Origin: Halicephalobus mephisto
Taxonomy: Eukaryota; Nematoda; Chromadorea; Rhabditida; Panagrolaimidae
Assembly (NCBI GenBank): GCA_009193035.1
Contig: SWDT01000029.1
Span: 248,001-312,000, forward strand
Length of the DNA stretch: 64,000 nucleotides
Reading direction: 5' to 3'
Under the pieces are notes generated by a model. It ran no database searches and was not told where the DNA came from. It saw only the letters and a list, made by a program, of their open reading frames with translations. This document shows, piece after piece, positions 1-11,216 of this stretch (its first letter is position 1; each line of letters begins with the position of its first letter). The translations under genes were made by a program, and so were the position numbers.

Positions 1-344
1 TTTTTTGTGCGTACAAATTATAAGCTTTTTTAAGTGCGAAAGTGAATTGAAATTTGTTTTGGTTTTAGATTATTATATTTATCTTAGAAATGTGCAAAAT
101 AACTCAATTTTGGGGATTTTTCTAGTTTTGGAATTTTCGAGTATTTAAGAATACTGTAATTTGTGGTTAGTAATCGTCGAAGGTGGACAGGGGACTTTAG
201 ATCCTGGATGATCTTGATTTAGATTTTTTCAGATTTATCCGGGGATAAAGGATAATTGTTTTTTAAGAAGTTATTGATGAAATTGTCACGTAGTATATTT
301 TAGTTTTTAGAAAATTCAAGGTTGTTTTGAAAAAAATGTTTTTA

Positions 345-850
345 ATTTTTACAGTATAATTGATTATGAAATTTCTTCATAGATTACTGTAGTTTCTAAA
401 AAGTTATAGAAATTTATGTTTAAAAATTTAATTTTTAATTTTTACAGTATGATTGATTATGAAATTTCTTCAAGGGTTACTGTAGTTTCCAAAAAGTTAT
501 AGAAATTTGTTAAAACTTTTAAAATTTTATTTTTATTTTTCAAAATATAATTGATTACGAAATTCTCATAGAAAAATTAATTTTCTTTATGGGTTACTGT
601 AGTTTTTAGAAAATTATAGAAATTCATGTTAAAAAGTTTAATTTTTAATTTTTACAGTATGATTGATTATGAAATTTCTTCAAGGGTTACTGTAGTTTCT
701 AAAAAGTTATAGAAATTTGTTAAAACTTTTAAAATTTTATTTTTATTTTTCATAATATAATTGATTACGAAATTCTCATAGAAAAATTAATTTTTTTCAT
801 AGGTTACTGTAGTTTTTAAAAAGTTATAGAAATTCATGTTAAAAAATTAA
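345..850. repeat. Tandem repeat in the nuclear-receptor intron
   Basis: Five imperfect copies of a unit of about 95-105 bases. Each contains an ATTGATTA(T/C)GAAAT block followed by a GGTTACTGTAGTTT block and an AAAGTTATAGAAATT block. The array fills most of the intron upstream of the exon at 891. Positions 1-345 are AT-rich with no exon that I could support. Confidence 0.7.
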
Positions 851-890
851 ATTATTAAATTATAAAAATTAAAAATTAGTTTATTTTCAG

Positions 891-2402
891 GTTGCCTTGA
901 TAACGAATCACGCGAGTTCCTATATAATCATGTGTGAAGCTTTCCGGACACCTGAACATAGAGATGACTGCTGTGAATCCAAATTAATAAAACAAGAATT
1001 GGATCAAATTTCAGATATTTTTTCATTTCCTACAGATGAACAAAAACAAAATTCAAAAGACGAAAAAAATTCCAATACATGTACAAGTACGATACCGGGT
1101 TCGAATAACGCTGCTGAATTTTTTCCTCCAAGTGTTCATGCTTTTTTTGATCCAGAACTTATAAAAGACGGAAATTCATGTATTCAGACAGGTGTACGGT
1201 CAGTGGTCGATGTCCCACCTACAGTACACTATCCTACTGTAGGGAGTCTAAGTGGTCTGACTCCCGTGATGGCTGTGATGATAGATTACGTCATGAAGCC
1301 CTTCAGAAAACTCAATATCACTACTGTAGAATTTGCAACACTTCAAGCAATAATGTTTTTCGATCCTGGTAGGTTGTTTATTTTTGATAAAATTTAATTT
1401 TGAAATTGGAAGTTTTTTTTGAATTTTCGCGAAAAAATGAAAGTTTAAAAAAATGGTAAATAACTACAGTAATCAACTTGTTTTTTACTAGTTCTGAAAT
1501 TTAGTTTTGAGATAATTTTTGAATTTTTAAAAATAATTTTTTATATTTTTTCAAATTTCTACAAAAAATAAAAATTTTTAAAATAGTAAATTTAATAAAT
1601 AACTACAGTAATTGACTAGTTCTTTTTTAATTTTATAAAAATTTGTAATTTTTTAATACTATTCCAGATACGGATGGATTGGATTCAGCAAGTCAACGGA
1701 ATGTCGCAATAGAGCAGAAAAAATTCATATCTGCTTTGTACAAACATATATGTAGCAAATATGAGCCTCAAGAAGCAGCTGACAGATATAGTGCAATTCT
1801 ATTAAGAATACCAACTATAAGAGTAAGAAATTTTGTAAATTTAAAAATAATTTTTATTTTTAAAATTCTATAAATTTTTAAAGTAATTTTTATTTTTAAA
1901 ATTTTGTGAATTTAAAAATTTTTTTATTTTAAAAATTTTAAAAATTTTTTTTTTATTTTTAAAATTCTGTAAATTTTTAAAGTTATTTTTATTTTTAAAA
2001 TTCTGTAAATTTTAGTTTTCGTAAAATTTTAAAATTAAGTTTTCAAAACTTTTTTTAATTTTTAAAATTAAATTTCTGAAAAAAATTTAAAATTTTACTA
2101 ATTTTAGAAAAAGTTATTTTTAAAATTGATTTTTTAAAATTTTATGGATTTTGGTTTTTGTAAATTTTTTTTAAAGAAGTTTTGTTAATTTTAAATTTTT
2201 TGAATTAATTTTTAGAAAATTTTTGTTGTTTTTATTACTGTATATTTTTCAGAAGGTAGCAGCCAAAAAAAATGAATCACTGCAAATTATTGATATGTTC
2301 AATCTTTTTTCGCTGAATACTCTGGTTAAAGAAACAACCTTAGGCATCAGACAGCCGCCGAATCAGCTGGATCAGATGAACCTTGAATGTGATGAAATAT
2401 GA
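891..2402 (+). CDS. HNF4-like nuclear hormone receptor, ligand-binding domain (3' part)
   Basis: Ligand-regulated or constitutive transcription factor acting in the nucleus. Three exons join in phase: 891-1368, 1668-1822 and 2253-2402 (stop at 2400-2402). The 260 residues seen are the ligand-binding domain. Visible blocks are an early helix (LITNHASSYIIMCEAFRT), the signature helix around NITTVEFATLQAIMFFDPD, a helix with KFISALYKHICSKYE, then AILLRIPTIR, and a final LFSLNTLVKETTLG that matches the AF-2 helix of HNF4 (type NLLQEMLLGG). A low-complexity insert of roughly 90 residues rich in Ser, Asn and Pro lies between the early helices and the FDPD helix, which is unusual. The DNA-binding domain is not in the window; the model enters through an acceptor at 881-890, so the gene starts off the left edge. 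The family call is firm; the exact orthologue among the many nematode HNF4-derived receptors is not. Confidence 0.85.
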
Positions 2403-2754
2403 TTTTTTTTATTTTACAAAAAAATTTGCAAAAGAAAATTGATTTTTTAAAAATGGACATCAATACAGATTATAATTCTCAAAAAAGTTGTACAATTGTT
2501 GATCCGTCGGGATTTATCCTTTGAAGAATAATATTATTTAAGAAAGTTATTTTTTAAGGATAATGTTTTTTTAAAAATTTATTTTGGAAGTAATTATTCC
2601 TTAGGAATTTATTTTTTAAGGATAATGTTTTTTTAAAAATTTATCCCTTGAGGCACATTGTTCCTTAAAGAATTTTTTAAGGATAATATTACTTAGAAGA
2701 TTTATTTTATTTTTTTGGAGCATTTTGGTTTTTAGGATATTTATCACCTGGAAT

Positions 2755-3075
2755 ATAATCTTTTGGGAGATTTCTGAGGCGTATTGTTTTTATAAAGTTC
2801 ATCCCATAGGGAATAATAGTCTTTATAAAGTTTATTCCCTGAGGCGTATTGTTTTTATAAAGTTCGTCTCACAGGGAATATATCCTTTACAAAGTTCATT
2901 CCCTGAGGCATATTGTTTTTTATAAAGTTCATTCCCTGAAGCATGTTATTCTTCATGAAGCTCATCCCCTCAGGCATTTCGTTTTTGTAAAGTTCATCCC
3001 ATAGGGAATAATATTCTTCATAAAGTTCATTCTCTAAAAAGTTATTCTTCATGAAGTTTATCCTCTCAGACATTT
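2755..3075. repeat. Minisatellite with a CCTGAGGCAT core
   Basis: About nine copies of a unit of 33-36 bases of the form TTCATTCCCTGAGGCATATT followed by GTTTTTATAAAG. Some copies carry CCCATAGGGAATAA in place of the CCTGAGG core. It reads open on both strands, which explains short open frames here. Confidence 0.75.
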
Positions 3076-3159
3076 CGTTTTTTAAATTCTTTCTAATTTT
3101 GAAATTCTTTAAATTATCTAATTTGTATTTCCGGTAATTTAAACTGTCACAAATATGGA

Positions 3160-3615
3160 TGCAAAAAAGTGAAAAATTTGATCATTTTTATGAAATTAAA
3201 AAAATTGCCTCAGGGCATGGAACTATTTTATATTTATTTTTTTACTTTTTTAAATAGCTATTTTTTAAATTAATATTTTAGATAAGTTTAATAATAAAAA
3301 ACTAAAAAATTTGATCATTTTTAATAAATTAAAAAAATTGCCTCAGGGCATAGAACTATTTTATATTTATTTTTTTATTTTTTTTATTAATATTTTAGAT
3401 AAGTTTAATAATAAAAAAACTAAAAAATTTGATCATTTTTATGAAATTAAAAAAATTACCTCAGGGCATGGAACTATTTTATATTTATTTTTTTAAATAG
3501 CTATTTTTTAAATTAATATTTTAGACAAGTTTAATAATAAAAGACTAAAAAATTTGATCATTTTTAATAAATTAAAAAAATTGCCTCAGGGCATGGAACT
3601 ATTTTACGATTTTTT
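3160..3615. repeat. Tandem repeat, about 120-133-base unit, four copies
   Basis: Each copy has AAAAATTTGATCATTTTTA, then TTGCCTCAGGGCATGGAACT, then a T-rich tail with TTTTAAATAGCTATTTTTTA or similar. Copies begin near 3172, 3305, 3425 and 3547. The CCTCAGG core is the same 7-mer class seen in the neighbouring minisatellite and at 52445-53030. Confidence 0.75.
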
Positions 3616-3965
3616 ATTTTTCTTACAAGTCTTATGGAATCAGGCAAATGCCATAGGGAATGTAACTATCATAAAACTCTTAAAGTATTAATTTCGAAAT
3701 TGAGATTTAATTTTTGAAACATGGCGTAAATTTAGAATTTGTACTTTTTTCACCGGACGGCCTTTGTCTGAGTGATCTTTGGTTCTACATCGACAAAGAT
3801 CACTTTTGCAAAACTAATTTTAAAATAAATTTTTTTTCAATTAAAAAAATTCAAACTTTTGTGAAAAATAAAAATGGGGATTTTCGGCAAAAATTTAAGT
3901 TTCATAAAAAGTAAAAAAACAACTTTATTCTGTCATCTTGCCCGAGACCAGATGACCTTATATTC

Positions 3966-4500
3966 TTACAAAGTTTATAAAATTTACAAATTATAAATTC
4001 TATGAATTTTATAAAATTTAAAAATTATGAATTTTATAAAATTTAAAAATTATGAATTTTATAAAATTTAAAAATTATAAAATTTATGAAATTTAAAAAT
4101 TATGAAATTTACGAAGTTTACAAAGTTTAAAAAATTTTTTAATTTACAAAGTCTAAAAATTATGAAGTTTATGAAATTTATGAATTTTAGAAATTATGAA
4201 TTACAAAAATTATAAAATTTAAAAATTATAAAATTTATAAAGTTTAAAAATTATGAAGTCTTTAATGTTTACATATTATGGAGTTTATGAAATAAATGAA
4301 TTTTAGAAATTAAGAATTACAAAAATTATAAAATTTGTAAAGTTTACAAATTACAAAGTTTATGAATTTTAGAAATTAAGAATTACAAAAATTATAAAGT
4401 TTTAAAAGTTTACAAATTACAAATTTTATGAAATTTATGAATTTTAGAAATTATGAATTACAAAAATTGTAATTTGTAAACTTTTAAAATTTTATAAAGT
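3966..4500. repeat. AT-rich short-period repeat
   Basis: Long run of AAATTTACAAATTATAAA-type words with period near 20-30 bases and no higher order. No coding signal. Confidence 0.7.
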
Positions 4501-4639
4501 TTATGAAATTTACTGTTGAATTGCTGTGGGGCTTCTGATTTATGCAGAGATGGGAAACAAGTGAAAATTGACTTATTGGGTCCGGAGGCTAGAAATATAC
4601 AATTCGAAAAGCAATTTTGCAACATTTTTAATTTTTTTT

Positions 4640-4725
4640 CACACACAATCGAATTCCCCTCGTTGACCCTCAGGGTACTTCCCTTCGGCATCGATGCCTT
4701 GAGGATTTGGGCTCAAATGGAAGGT
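4640..4725 (-). mobile_element. Fragment related to the solo LTR family
   Basis: Read on the minus strand, this carries CCGAAGGGAAGTACCCTGAGG followed by a GTCAACGAGG-like word. The plus strand at 19557-19600 has CCCGAAGGGAAATACCCTGAGG followed by ACCAACGAAA. The likeness is clear but short, so this is called a fragment only. Confidence 0.4.
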
Positions 4726-5084
4726 ACACGATCCAACATTTAAAAAATACAAAACTTTTGAAAATTTGACGATAATTAACAATTTTAAATTAAACAAATT
4801 TTTTCGCGCTCTTTTGTCTTTCGTCGTGGGACCTTTCTTGACCAGATCTTCCTTTTTTTTTGTCGACGCGGGACATGTAATTTGTTTTTTTTCATTTTTT
4901 TCATTCTTCGTTAAAATTAAATTTTTAATTTTAAATTTTGTTGAAAAATTTCAAAAAATTCGAAAAACTATATTTTTTAATTACAGCAGTTGTGGTCGAA
5001 AATTGCAAAGAAAGTTATTTGAGTGGAAAAATTATTTCCGGATGAAAATCTGAAAAAAATTTTAAATTTTAGTTTTATTTCAAA

Positions 5085-8000
5085 ATGCCACTAAAGAAAA
5101 GTGTAAAACATTCTTCATCGGCTATTTCATCAACTAATCTATCAACTGATTTGTCAAGTATTCAAGCAAATAATTTTTCAAGTAATCCATCAACCCTTCC
5201 ATCGACTCATCCATCGACCCATCCATCAACCCTTCCATCAACTAATTTGTCAAATATTCAACCAAATAATCTGTCAAATAATCCATCAACCCATCCATCA
5301 ACCCATCCATCAACCCCTCCATCGACTATGCCTAAGGCTAAAACCTCCAAATCTGTTGGAACTTCCTCGAAAAACTCTTCAAAACTGAAAAAACCAAAAA
5401 CTGTGACTCGTGTGAAGAAATCGCCTCAGGCTATGGGTTATGTAAAATCTGTAATTTTTGATTTTAAGAAGTATACTGTAGAATTCGTTTCAGGAATCTT
5501 TGAAAACTTCGAAAATTAGTGACACTAGGATCCAAAAGGAAAAAGAAAATTTTTGTAAAAAAATCGATTTTTTAAATTTCGAAATTGAAAAATTAAAAAT
5601 TGAATTAAATAATTTAAAAAAAGAATCCGATTTAATAAAAAAAGACAGAAATTTAAAAGAAATGGAAATTGAAAAATTAAATCAATTTTGGATTTTGACT
5701 AAAAACGAATTAGAAAAAAAAATTTTTGAAAATTATAAAATTCAAGAAAAATTTGAAAAAAATAAAAATTTTTTTATCGAAAAAATTTCATTTTTAAAAA
5801 AAAAAATAAATTATTTAAAATTTAATCCTACTGTAACGGTGGATTGTTGGATTCAGACGGACTTGAGGAAGGGCGATTTCGAAGTCGGATGTCGTACTGT
5901 AGGAATCCAGGCGGAACCCCAACTGACGAGACGGGAAGCGAACGAAAAACTGCGTTTAAAAGACGAAAAATTAAATTCATTAATTTCTGAAATTGAATCT
6001 GAAAAATTTCGAGCTCAATCGGATTTTAAATTTTCTGTTTTTCAAATTGAAACTCGTTTAAAAATTGAAAAATTAAACGAAATAAGAAGATTAAAAGAAG
6101 AAAAATTCAAAGAAATCCAAGATTTGTCCACAAGTCATTATCAGCAACTTTTGGCTTTCGAACAAGAACACGAACAATCCAAAACCAGATTAACCGAACA
6201 AATAAGTCAACAAAAGGTTTGTTTTATTTTTTATAAAATTATACAGTAGAACTAGGATATGAGATATCCCTAACATATTTCTTGTTATAGGATACGGTGT
6301 AAGTAAGTGAGTTTGGTTAGTCTGTCTTCAAATTTACCCCGGATATAACATATCCTTTCTTATAACATAGGTTTTGACCAATCCTAAGGGATATCTTATA
6401 TCCTAGTTCGACTGTAATACTATCACAAAAAAATGGAACAAGTATATTTTGAAATTGTAATACAGTACAACTTGGATAGGATACCCATTGTAATATATCT
6501 CACGTTATAGCATGCAATCTGAGCGAGTGAGTTTGGTTAGTCTGTCTTCAAATTTACCCCGGATATAATATATCCTTTCTTATAACATACGCTTTGGCCG
6601 GTCCCAAGGAGGTATCTTATATCCAAGTTCTAATGTATATGGTTTTGAAAATTGAAAGAATTTCGATATATGGTTCCGAAATTTCGAAAATTTTTAATAC
6701 AGTAGAACTTGGATATCAGATACCCCCTCTATAATGTATCCTTTTTTATAACATACGTTTTCCCCAGTCCCTAAGGAGTACCTTGTGTCCAAGTTCGACT
6801 GTACTTATTTTACAAAACTGTTCCCTGGGGATATTTAGTCCTCAATTCGCATTAATTTCAAAATTATTTAATTAAAATATTAAATTAATTCAATTTAAAA
6901 AGTAAAAATTATAAAAAAATTAATTTTTTATTTTTTAAGATTTTCAAAATTAATTTAAAAAAAATAAAGTCCTTTTATTTTATAGGATTTATTTTTAAAA
7001 TTAATTTACTTAATTAAAACATTAAACAAATCCAATTGCTAAAAATCATCCAAAAAGACAAAAATAACATAAATCTTACAAAATAAAAGGATATGAAACA
7101 TCGCTGAGGATCAACTATCAAATATCCATCATATTTACATCAATCTGATTCTTCTTCTTTATGTTGAACCAATTCCACAGAATAAACTTGACGAACTTGT
7201 TTCTTTAATTGATAATATTCTTTTTTTAACTTTTTATAAGTCCTCCTGAAAAATTTCATGGATCATTTAAAAATTAAAAAGTAATTTTAAAAAATCCATT
7301 ATTTAAAAAAAATTTTAAAAACTTCATTATTTAAAAAATAATTTTTATAAAAACTTCATTGATTATTTAAAAAGTAATTTTTAGAAAAACTTCATTGATT
7401 ATTTAAAAAATTAAAGGACTATCTACTCCCAGAAGATATTTCTTTAAAAAACTCTTTTAAATATTAAAAATTTAAAAAACTTACAATGGAAAAACCTGAA
7501 TCATTCTGAATAATCTTCTCAAACTAACACTTCCCGAATTCAATGATCGTTTTCTTCTAATTTTTTTCGTTATTTTTCCTACCGTATTAAATTCATTCGA
7601 CACATTAACTGCCGGAGGAATTTCCTTAATATTAACATTGAACGTTAATCTTCTTTTTCTTCTCGGAGCCAAATCCACATCTGATTCCAGTCCGCTTTCT
7701 GACCATTCAACATTAGAATTAGATTCATGATGATGTTTAAAATTTTCTTCTTGAGAATTTTTCCAATTAAATTGCTGAGATTTGCTTAATAATCTTGCTC
7801 TTTTTGTTTTTCTTCCTTTTTTTTGATGTCTTCTAAGATGACTATTGCCTGCATATCTTCTACAAAATCGCTTCACTGAATAAGGCGATGTAAATTGAAC
7901 AAATCCATATCCTGCATGTTCAACTTTAATTGATCCTTTTAACATTCCTTGTTTTTGAAAAATTTTTCTTGGTTTTGGAAGATGAACATCCACAACAGTC

Positions 8001-11000
8001 CCAAAAAGAGCCGCTCTTCTCCACAGTCGTTCTTTTGTACACAACAATGGCAAATTATCCTAAAAAATTAAATTAAATTAAATTTCAAAAATTAAATTAA
8101 ATTAAACTTTCAAAAATTAAATTAAATTAAATTTTAAAAATTAAATTCAAATAATAATTTAAATATTAAAAATCAAACATTATTATTTTAAATATTTAAC
8201 CTATTTAATTTCGAAAAAAATAAATCAAATTAACTTTAAAAAAATTAATTTAATTAAATTAAAAAATTCAATGATTTTTAAAATTTAAATAACTTTAAAG
8301 ATTTAATTTTAAAAATAAACTTACTACAAAAGCAATAGTATCGAATATTCTTGTTCTTAATTTTCTTTGGAATGATATCTCCAAATCTTCTGGTTTACTG
8401 GATAACTCACCAGTAATTGTGAATATTTTAGTCCTATTATTTAGGGATTTGTAAGCAAAAGTGGATAAATTAAGATATTTTTCGACGTTTTCTAATTGAA
8501 TATTCCTGATTACTTCGAACAAATTTCCGTTGTATTGAGTTTCTGATTTTGAAAAAAAATGCAAAATTGCTGATCTCGGAGACAATATTTCTGTTTCCAA
8601 CTAAAAACAAAAACTTCATATATAAAAAAAAATAAAAAAACTCACAGCTTTTTTTAAATCTTGTCTCAATTGAGCAGTTCTCGGTCTTTTTCTTTTTTTA
8701 TAAAAATCCGACATCTGAAAAATTATAAAAATAAGAAAATTTAAAAATAAAAAATAAAAAATTTAAAAAATTATAAAAATAAAAAATTTTAGAATTTAAA
8801 AATTATGAAATTCTTTGAATATAAATTCCCAGAATTTTTAGTTTTAAATGTTAATTCTAATTTTCCATCTGATTCTAGAAAATTCTGAAAATTTTTATAG
8901 GATTTTAAAAATTTATAAAAACTTCTAAGCGCTTCTTTTGGAATCCTTTAATTAAATTCCGGGAGATTTAAGAAAACTCCAGAATCCTTCTACTAGATTT
9001 CTAGAAATTTCAGAAGCTTTTATGAATCTCAGAATCCTTCTACTTGATTCTGAAAAGATTCCAGAGTCTTCATTAATGATTCAAAAAATTCCAAAAACTC
9101 TCATATCCTAAAAACAAAATTCTCGAAATTTTCAAATTTCAAAAAATTCCAATAAAAACGAAATAAAAAATTGGTAAATCAACCAATATTCTTCTTTTAA
9201 AAACTATATACCGTATTAGTTACGGAATGACATTACAGAAACAAATACAAAATATTCACCAGTAAAATCGGTGGAATGACAAATAAAACAATTTTTAAAA
9301 TTTCAACGAAGTTCTTTAGCACGAAAAGTCGAAGCCAAAACTGCTTCAATAAATGCACTTCTTACTCCATTTTTTTCCAATTCACGAATTCCTGCAATTG
9401 TAGTTCCTCCAGGAGAACAAACATTACCCTTCAGTTTCCCTGGAGTTTCTTTTGATTGAATAACGAGATCACCAGCCCCACGAACCATACTAGCTGCGAG
9501 TTCAGTTGCTACATCTCTAGAAAGTCCTGCAACAACTCCGCCATCAGCCAAAGCCTCAATAATCGTGAAAATCTAAAAATTTACATTAACTTTCACAGTA
9601 CCATAAAATTCATATATGAACTTTTTCAAAATTATCCAAAAATGAAGTTCCAAAACCATCTTGAAATTTTAATTTTATATAGTAATTATTTCGCAATTTT
9701 AAAATTATTCCTATTATCCTAAAATCCATATATAAACTTTTTCAAAATTATTCAAAAATAAAGTTTTAAAATTTTAAAAAACTGTTTTAAATTTTAATTT
9801 TATACAATGATGTCTTAATTAACTTTTTGGGCTGTATTTTATGTAAACAGATCTAGAATCTTCTGGATTAGGATTATATAAGACATATGACTTTTAGTCA
9901 ACTTTCCAAAATTGATTTTCATATATGAAATTGTTAAATTTCGAAAATCATAACTATCACTAATACCTAGCCGAAAATATGCCGTTTTGCTCGTGTTAAA
10001 TACAGTAAAACTTACGAAAGCTGGTCCACTTCCGCTGATGGCACAAGCTGCATCGAATACGGTCTCCGGGATTTCTTTTACCATTCCGACGGAAGAAAAA
10101 ATTTCTTTTCCGATTTCGACAAAGTTCCTAGGAGTGGCAGAATCAGCACAGACCAACGTTGTTCCAGAACCATAAGCAGAAGCCACATTTGGATTCACTC
10201 TGAGAATAGGTCCGTTGTAAGACAAAAAATTTGAATATTCTTTTCTCATAAGTTCGGTATCGACTCCGGCGAGGATACTGATGAACAAAATTTGGTCTTG
10301 TTTGATTGATTTCGTGATTTTTTTGAAAGCTATGTCATCTCTTAGTTGATTGAATAGTTCGAATCTCGTCTGGGGCTTGACGGCGACGAGAACGATCCAG
10401 AATTTCGGATTCGCCGACCAGCAAGCTTCACACAGTTCTCCATTGCTTAAAAAAGTGTTTTCATATCCTAGATTTTTCCAAATCTGAGACGAAATCGCAG
10501 TTCTATTGCTGATAAAAATGTTTTTCTTTAAAAAAAGTCCTAAAAATTAAGTTTTTATATGAAATTTTCGGAATTTTTACCTTCTTTAACCATTCCATCC
10601 ACCAAAGCGACGGCCATTTTTCCGCCGCCAAATACCAGCATTCTGCGGTCTTCCGGAAGACACATAGCGTCCAACTGGCTAATGGGGACGGCATCCATGG
10701 GCTCCGACACTTCCGTCATTACTGTAATTTGAAATTATTTCAGATCGAACTCGTCAAAATTAAAGAGGAACTCGAACGGACCCAAAAACAATACGATTCA
10801 GTTAGTAACGAACTGAGGTTGGCCAAAGGGACGATCGCGGAACTGCAGATTAACAAATGCGAGTTGGAAACGGATATAAAGGAACGGAAAGAACGAGAGA
10901 AAAACCAAAAAGTAATTCCAAAAGTAACAAATATAAATCAATTCAAATTTCAGCACGAAGAAGGTTCTATTATTGACTTGAGGAAGAGAGTCCGGGTGTT

Positions 11001-11216
11001 GGAGGAGCTGAACGAGATCGTGTTGGGGGAATACAGATTGGTAAAAATAAATCCTATAAAATTAAAAAAATAAAATTCCAGCTCGAAAAATCACGTAACG
11101 ATCTCATCGCTAACTGGCATCTCTCCGGGAACGTCCAACCAGAGCTCCTGATTCCAACTAACAAAGCACCAGAATTCGGAAAAAAACTCGACCAAATCCT
11201 GAACCGTAGACGTTGA
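5085..11216 (+). CDS. DRC4/GAS8-like coiled-coil protein
   Basis: Axoneme and cilium-associated coiled-coil protein of the dynein regulatory complex subunit 4 (GAS8) family; in nematodes, which lack motile cilia, a sensory-cilium role is inferred. Exons: 5085-5441, 5494-6216, 10744-10911, 10954-11040, 11082-11216. All junctions are phase 0, giving 489 residues against about 478 in human. After a low-complexity N-terminus (STHPST-type repeats, residues about 30-80) comes near-continuous coiled coil. [17 protein letters not shown] matches the GAS8 block with KIHTFWEITRRQLEEKK, and a later [15 protein letters not shown] segment fits its middle. The second intron (6217-10743) contains two complete minus-strand genes and three MITEs. 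Three introns are only 41-52 bases. The link between exons 2 and 3 across 4.5 kb rests on phase and coiled-coil continuity; two separate genes are the alternative. Confidence 0.72.
5180..5330 (+). repeat. 12-base coding minisatellite in DRC4 exon 1
   Basis: Units such as CCATCAACCCAT encode Pro-Ser-Thr-His-type tetrapeptides. The 12-base period keeps the frame open. The same unit, in the opposite orientation, forms the array at 63589-63800. Confidence 0.8.
6242..6415. mobile_element. MITE, copy 1 (Tc1/mariner or pogo-like ends)
   Basis: Terminal inverted repeats of about 28 bases: it starts TACAGTAGAACTAGGATATG and ends with the near-complement of TACAGTCGAACTAGGATATA. TA at both outer ends fits a TA target duplication. 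It has no coding capacity. It lies in DRC4 intron 2. Confidence 0.8.
6461..6637. mobile_element. MITE, copy 2 of the same family
   Basis: Starts TACAGTACAACTTGGATAGG and ends ATATCCAAGTTCTAATGTA. The interior (GTGAGTTTGGTTAGTCTGTC) is nearly identical to copy 1, so the two share a source. Only about 45 bases separate the copies. Confidence 0.8.
6698..6803. mobile_element. MITE, copy 3, internally deleted
   Basis: Same ends (TACAGTAGAACTTGGATATC and TCCAAGTTCGACTGTA) but only 106 bases. The interior segment shared by the other two copies is missing. Confidence 0.75.
7140..8714 (-). CDS. La-related protein, LARP7-type (La module plus RRM)
   Basis: RNA-binding protein; LARP7 proteins bind the 3' ends of small nuclear RNAs such as 7SK or U6 in the nucleus. 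Minus-strand exons: 8714-8646, 8600-8325, 8059-7485, 7245-7140. All phases fit, giving 341 residues. The basic N-terminus ([19 protein letters not shown]) leads into a divergent La motif with [18 protein letters not shown] and a winged-helix end near [15 protein letters not shown]. An RRM follows: [20 protein letters not shown], then [16 protein letters not shown] as RNP1. A basic linker precedes a C-terminal [16 protein letters not shown] block like the tail of LARP7. The aromatic FWFGDANL core of typical La motifs is not conserved. The gene lies wholly in a DRC4 intron, 588 bases downstream of the P5CR gene on the same strand, so a shared transcript is possible. Confidence 0.65.
9303..10719 (-). 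CDS. Pyrroline-5-carboxylate reductase
   Basis: NAD(P)H-dependent reduction of 1-pyrroline-5-carboxylate to proline, the last step of proline synthesis; cytosolic or mitochondrial. Minus-strand exons: 10719-10581, 10539-10016, 9572-9303. Phases 1 and 0 join cleanly to 310 residues, close to eukaryotic enzymes (about 270-320). The N-terminal Rossmann segment carries [26 protein letters not shown] follows, then a C-terminal catalytic part with [11 protein letters not shown] and the family signature PGGTTIAGI. The usual RVMPNTP motif is [15 protein letters not shown] here, a notable change in the substrate/cofactor region. The start ATG lies 24 bases from exon 3 of the host DRC4 gene on the other strand. 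An AAATTACAG acceptor directly upstream of the ATG on the minus strand would suit spliced-leader addition. Confidence 0.9.

Larger units (their letters stand above)
2403..5084. other. Intergenic, repeat-filled
   Basis: No gene could be supported between the receptor stop and the DRC4 start. The stretch holds three tandem arrays (2755-3075, 3160-3615, 3966-4500), a fragment related to the LTRs described at 19098 and 57513 (about 4640-4725), and a GC-richer T-tract region (4790-4890) just upstream of the DRC4 gene that could be its promoter. Open frames at 3714-3914 and 4766-5053 have low-complexity composition and look fortuitous. Confidence 0.6.

Noticed and set aside
3714..3914. 66-codon plus-strand frame
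   Set aside because: The second half is Lys/Phe-rich AT filler; no splice context or family likeness.
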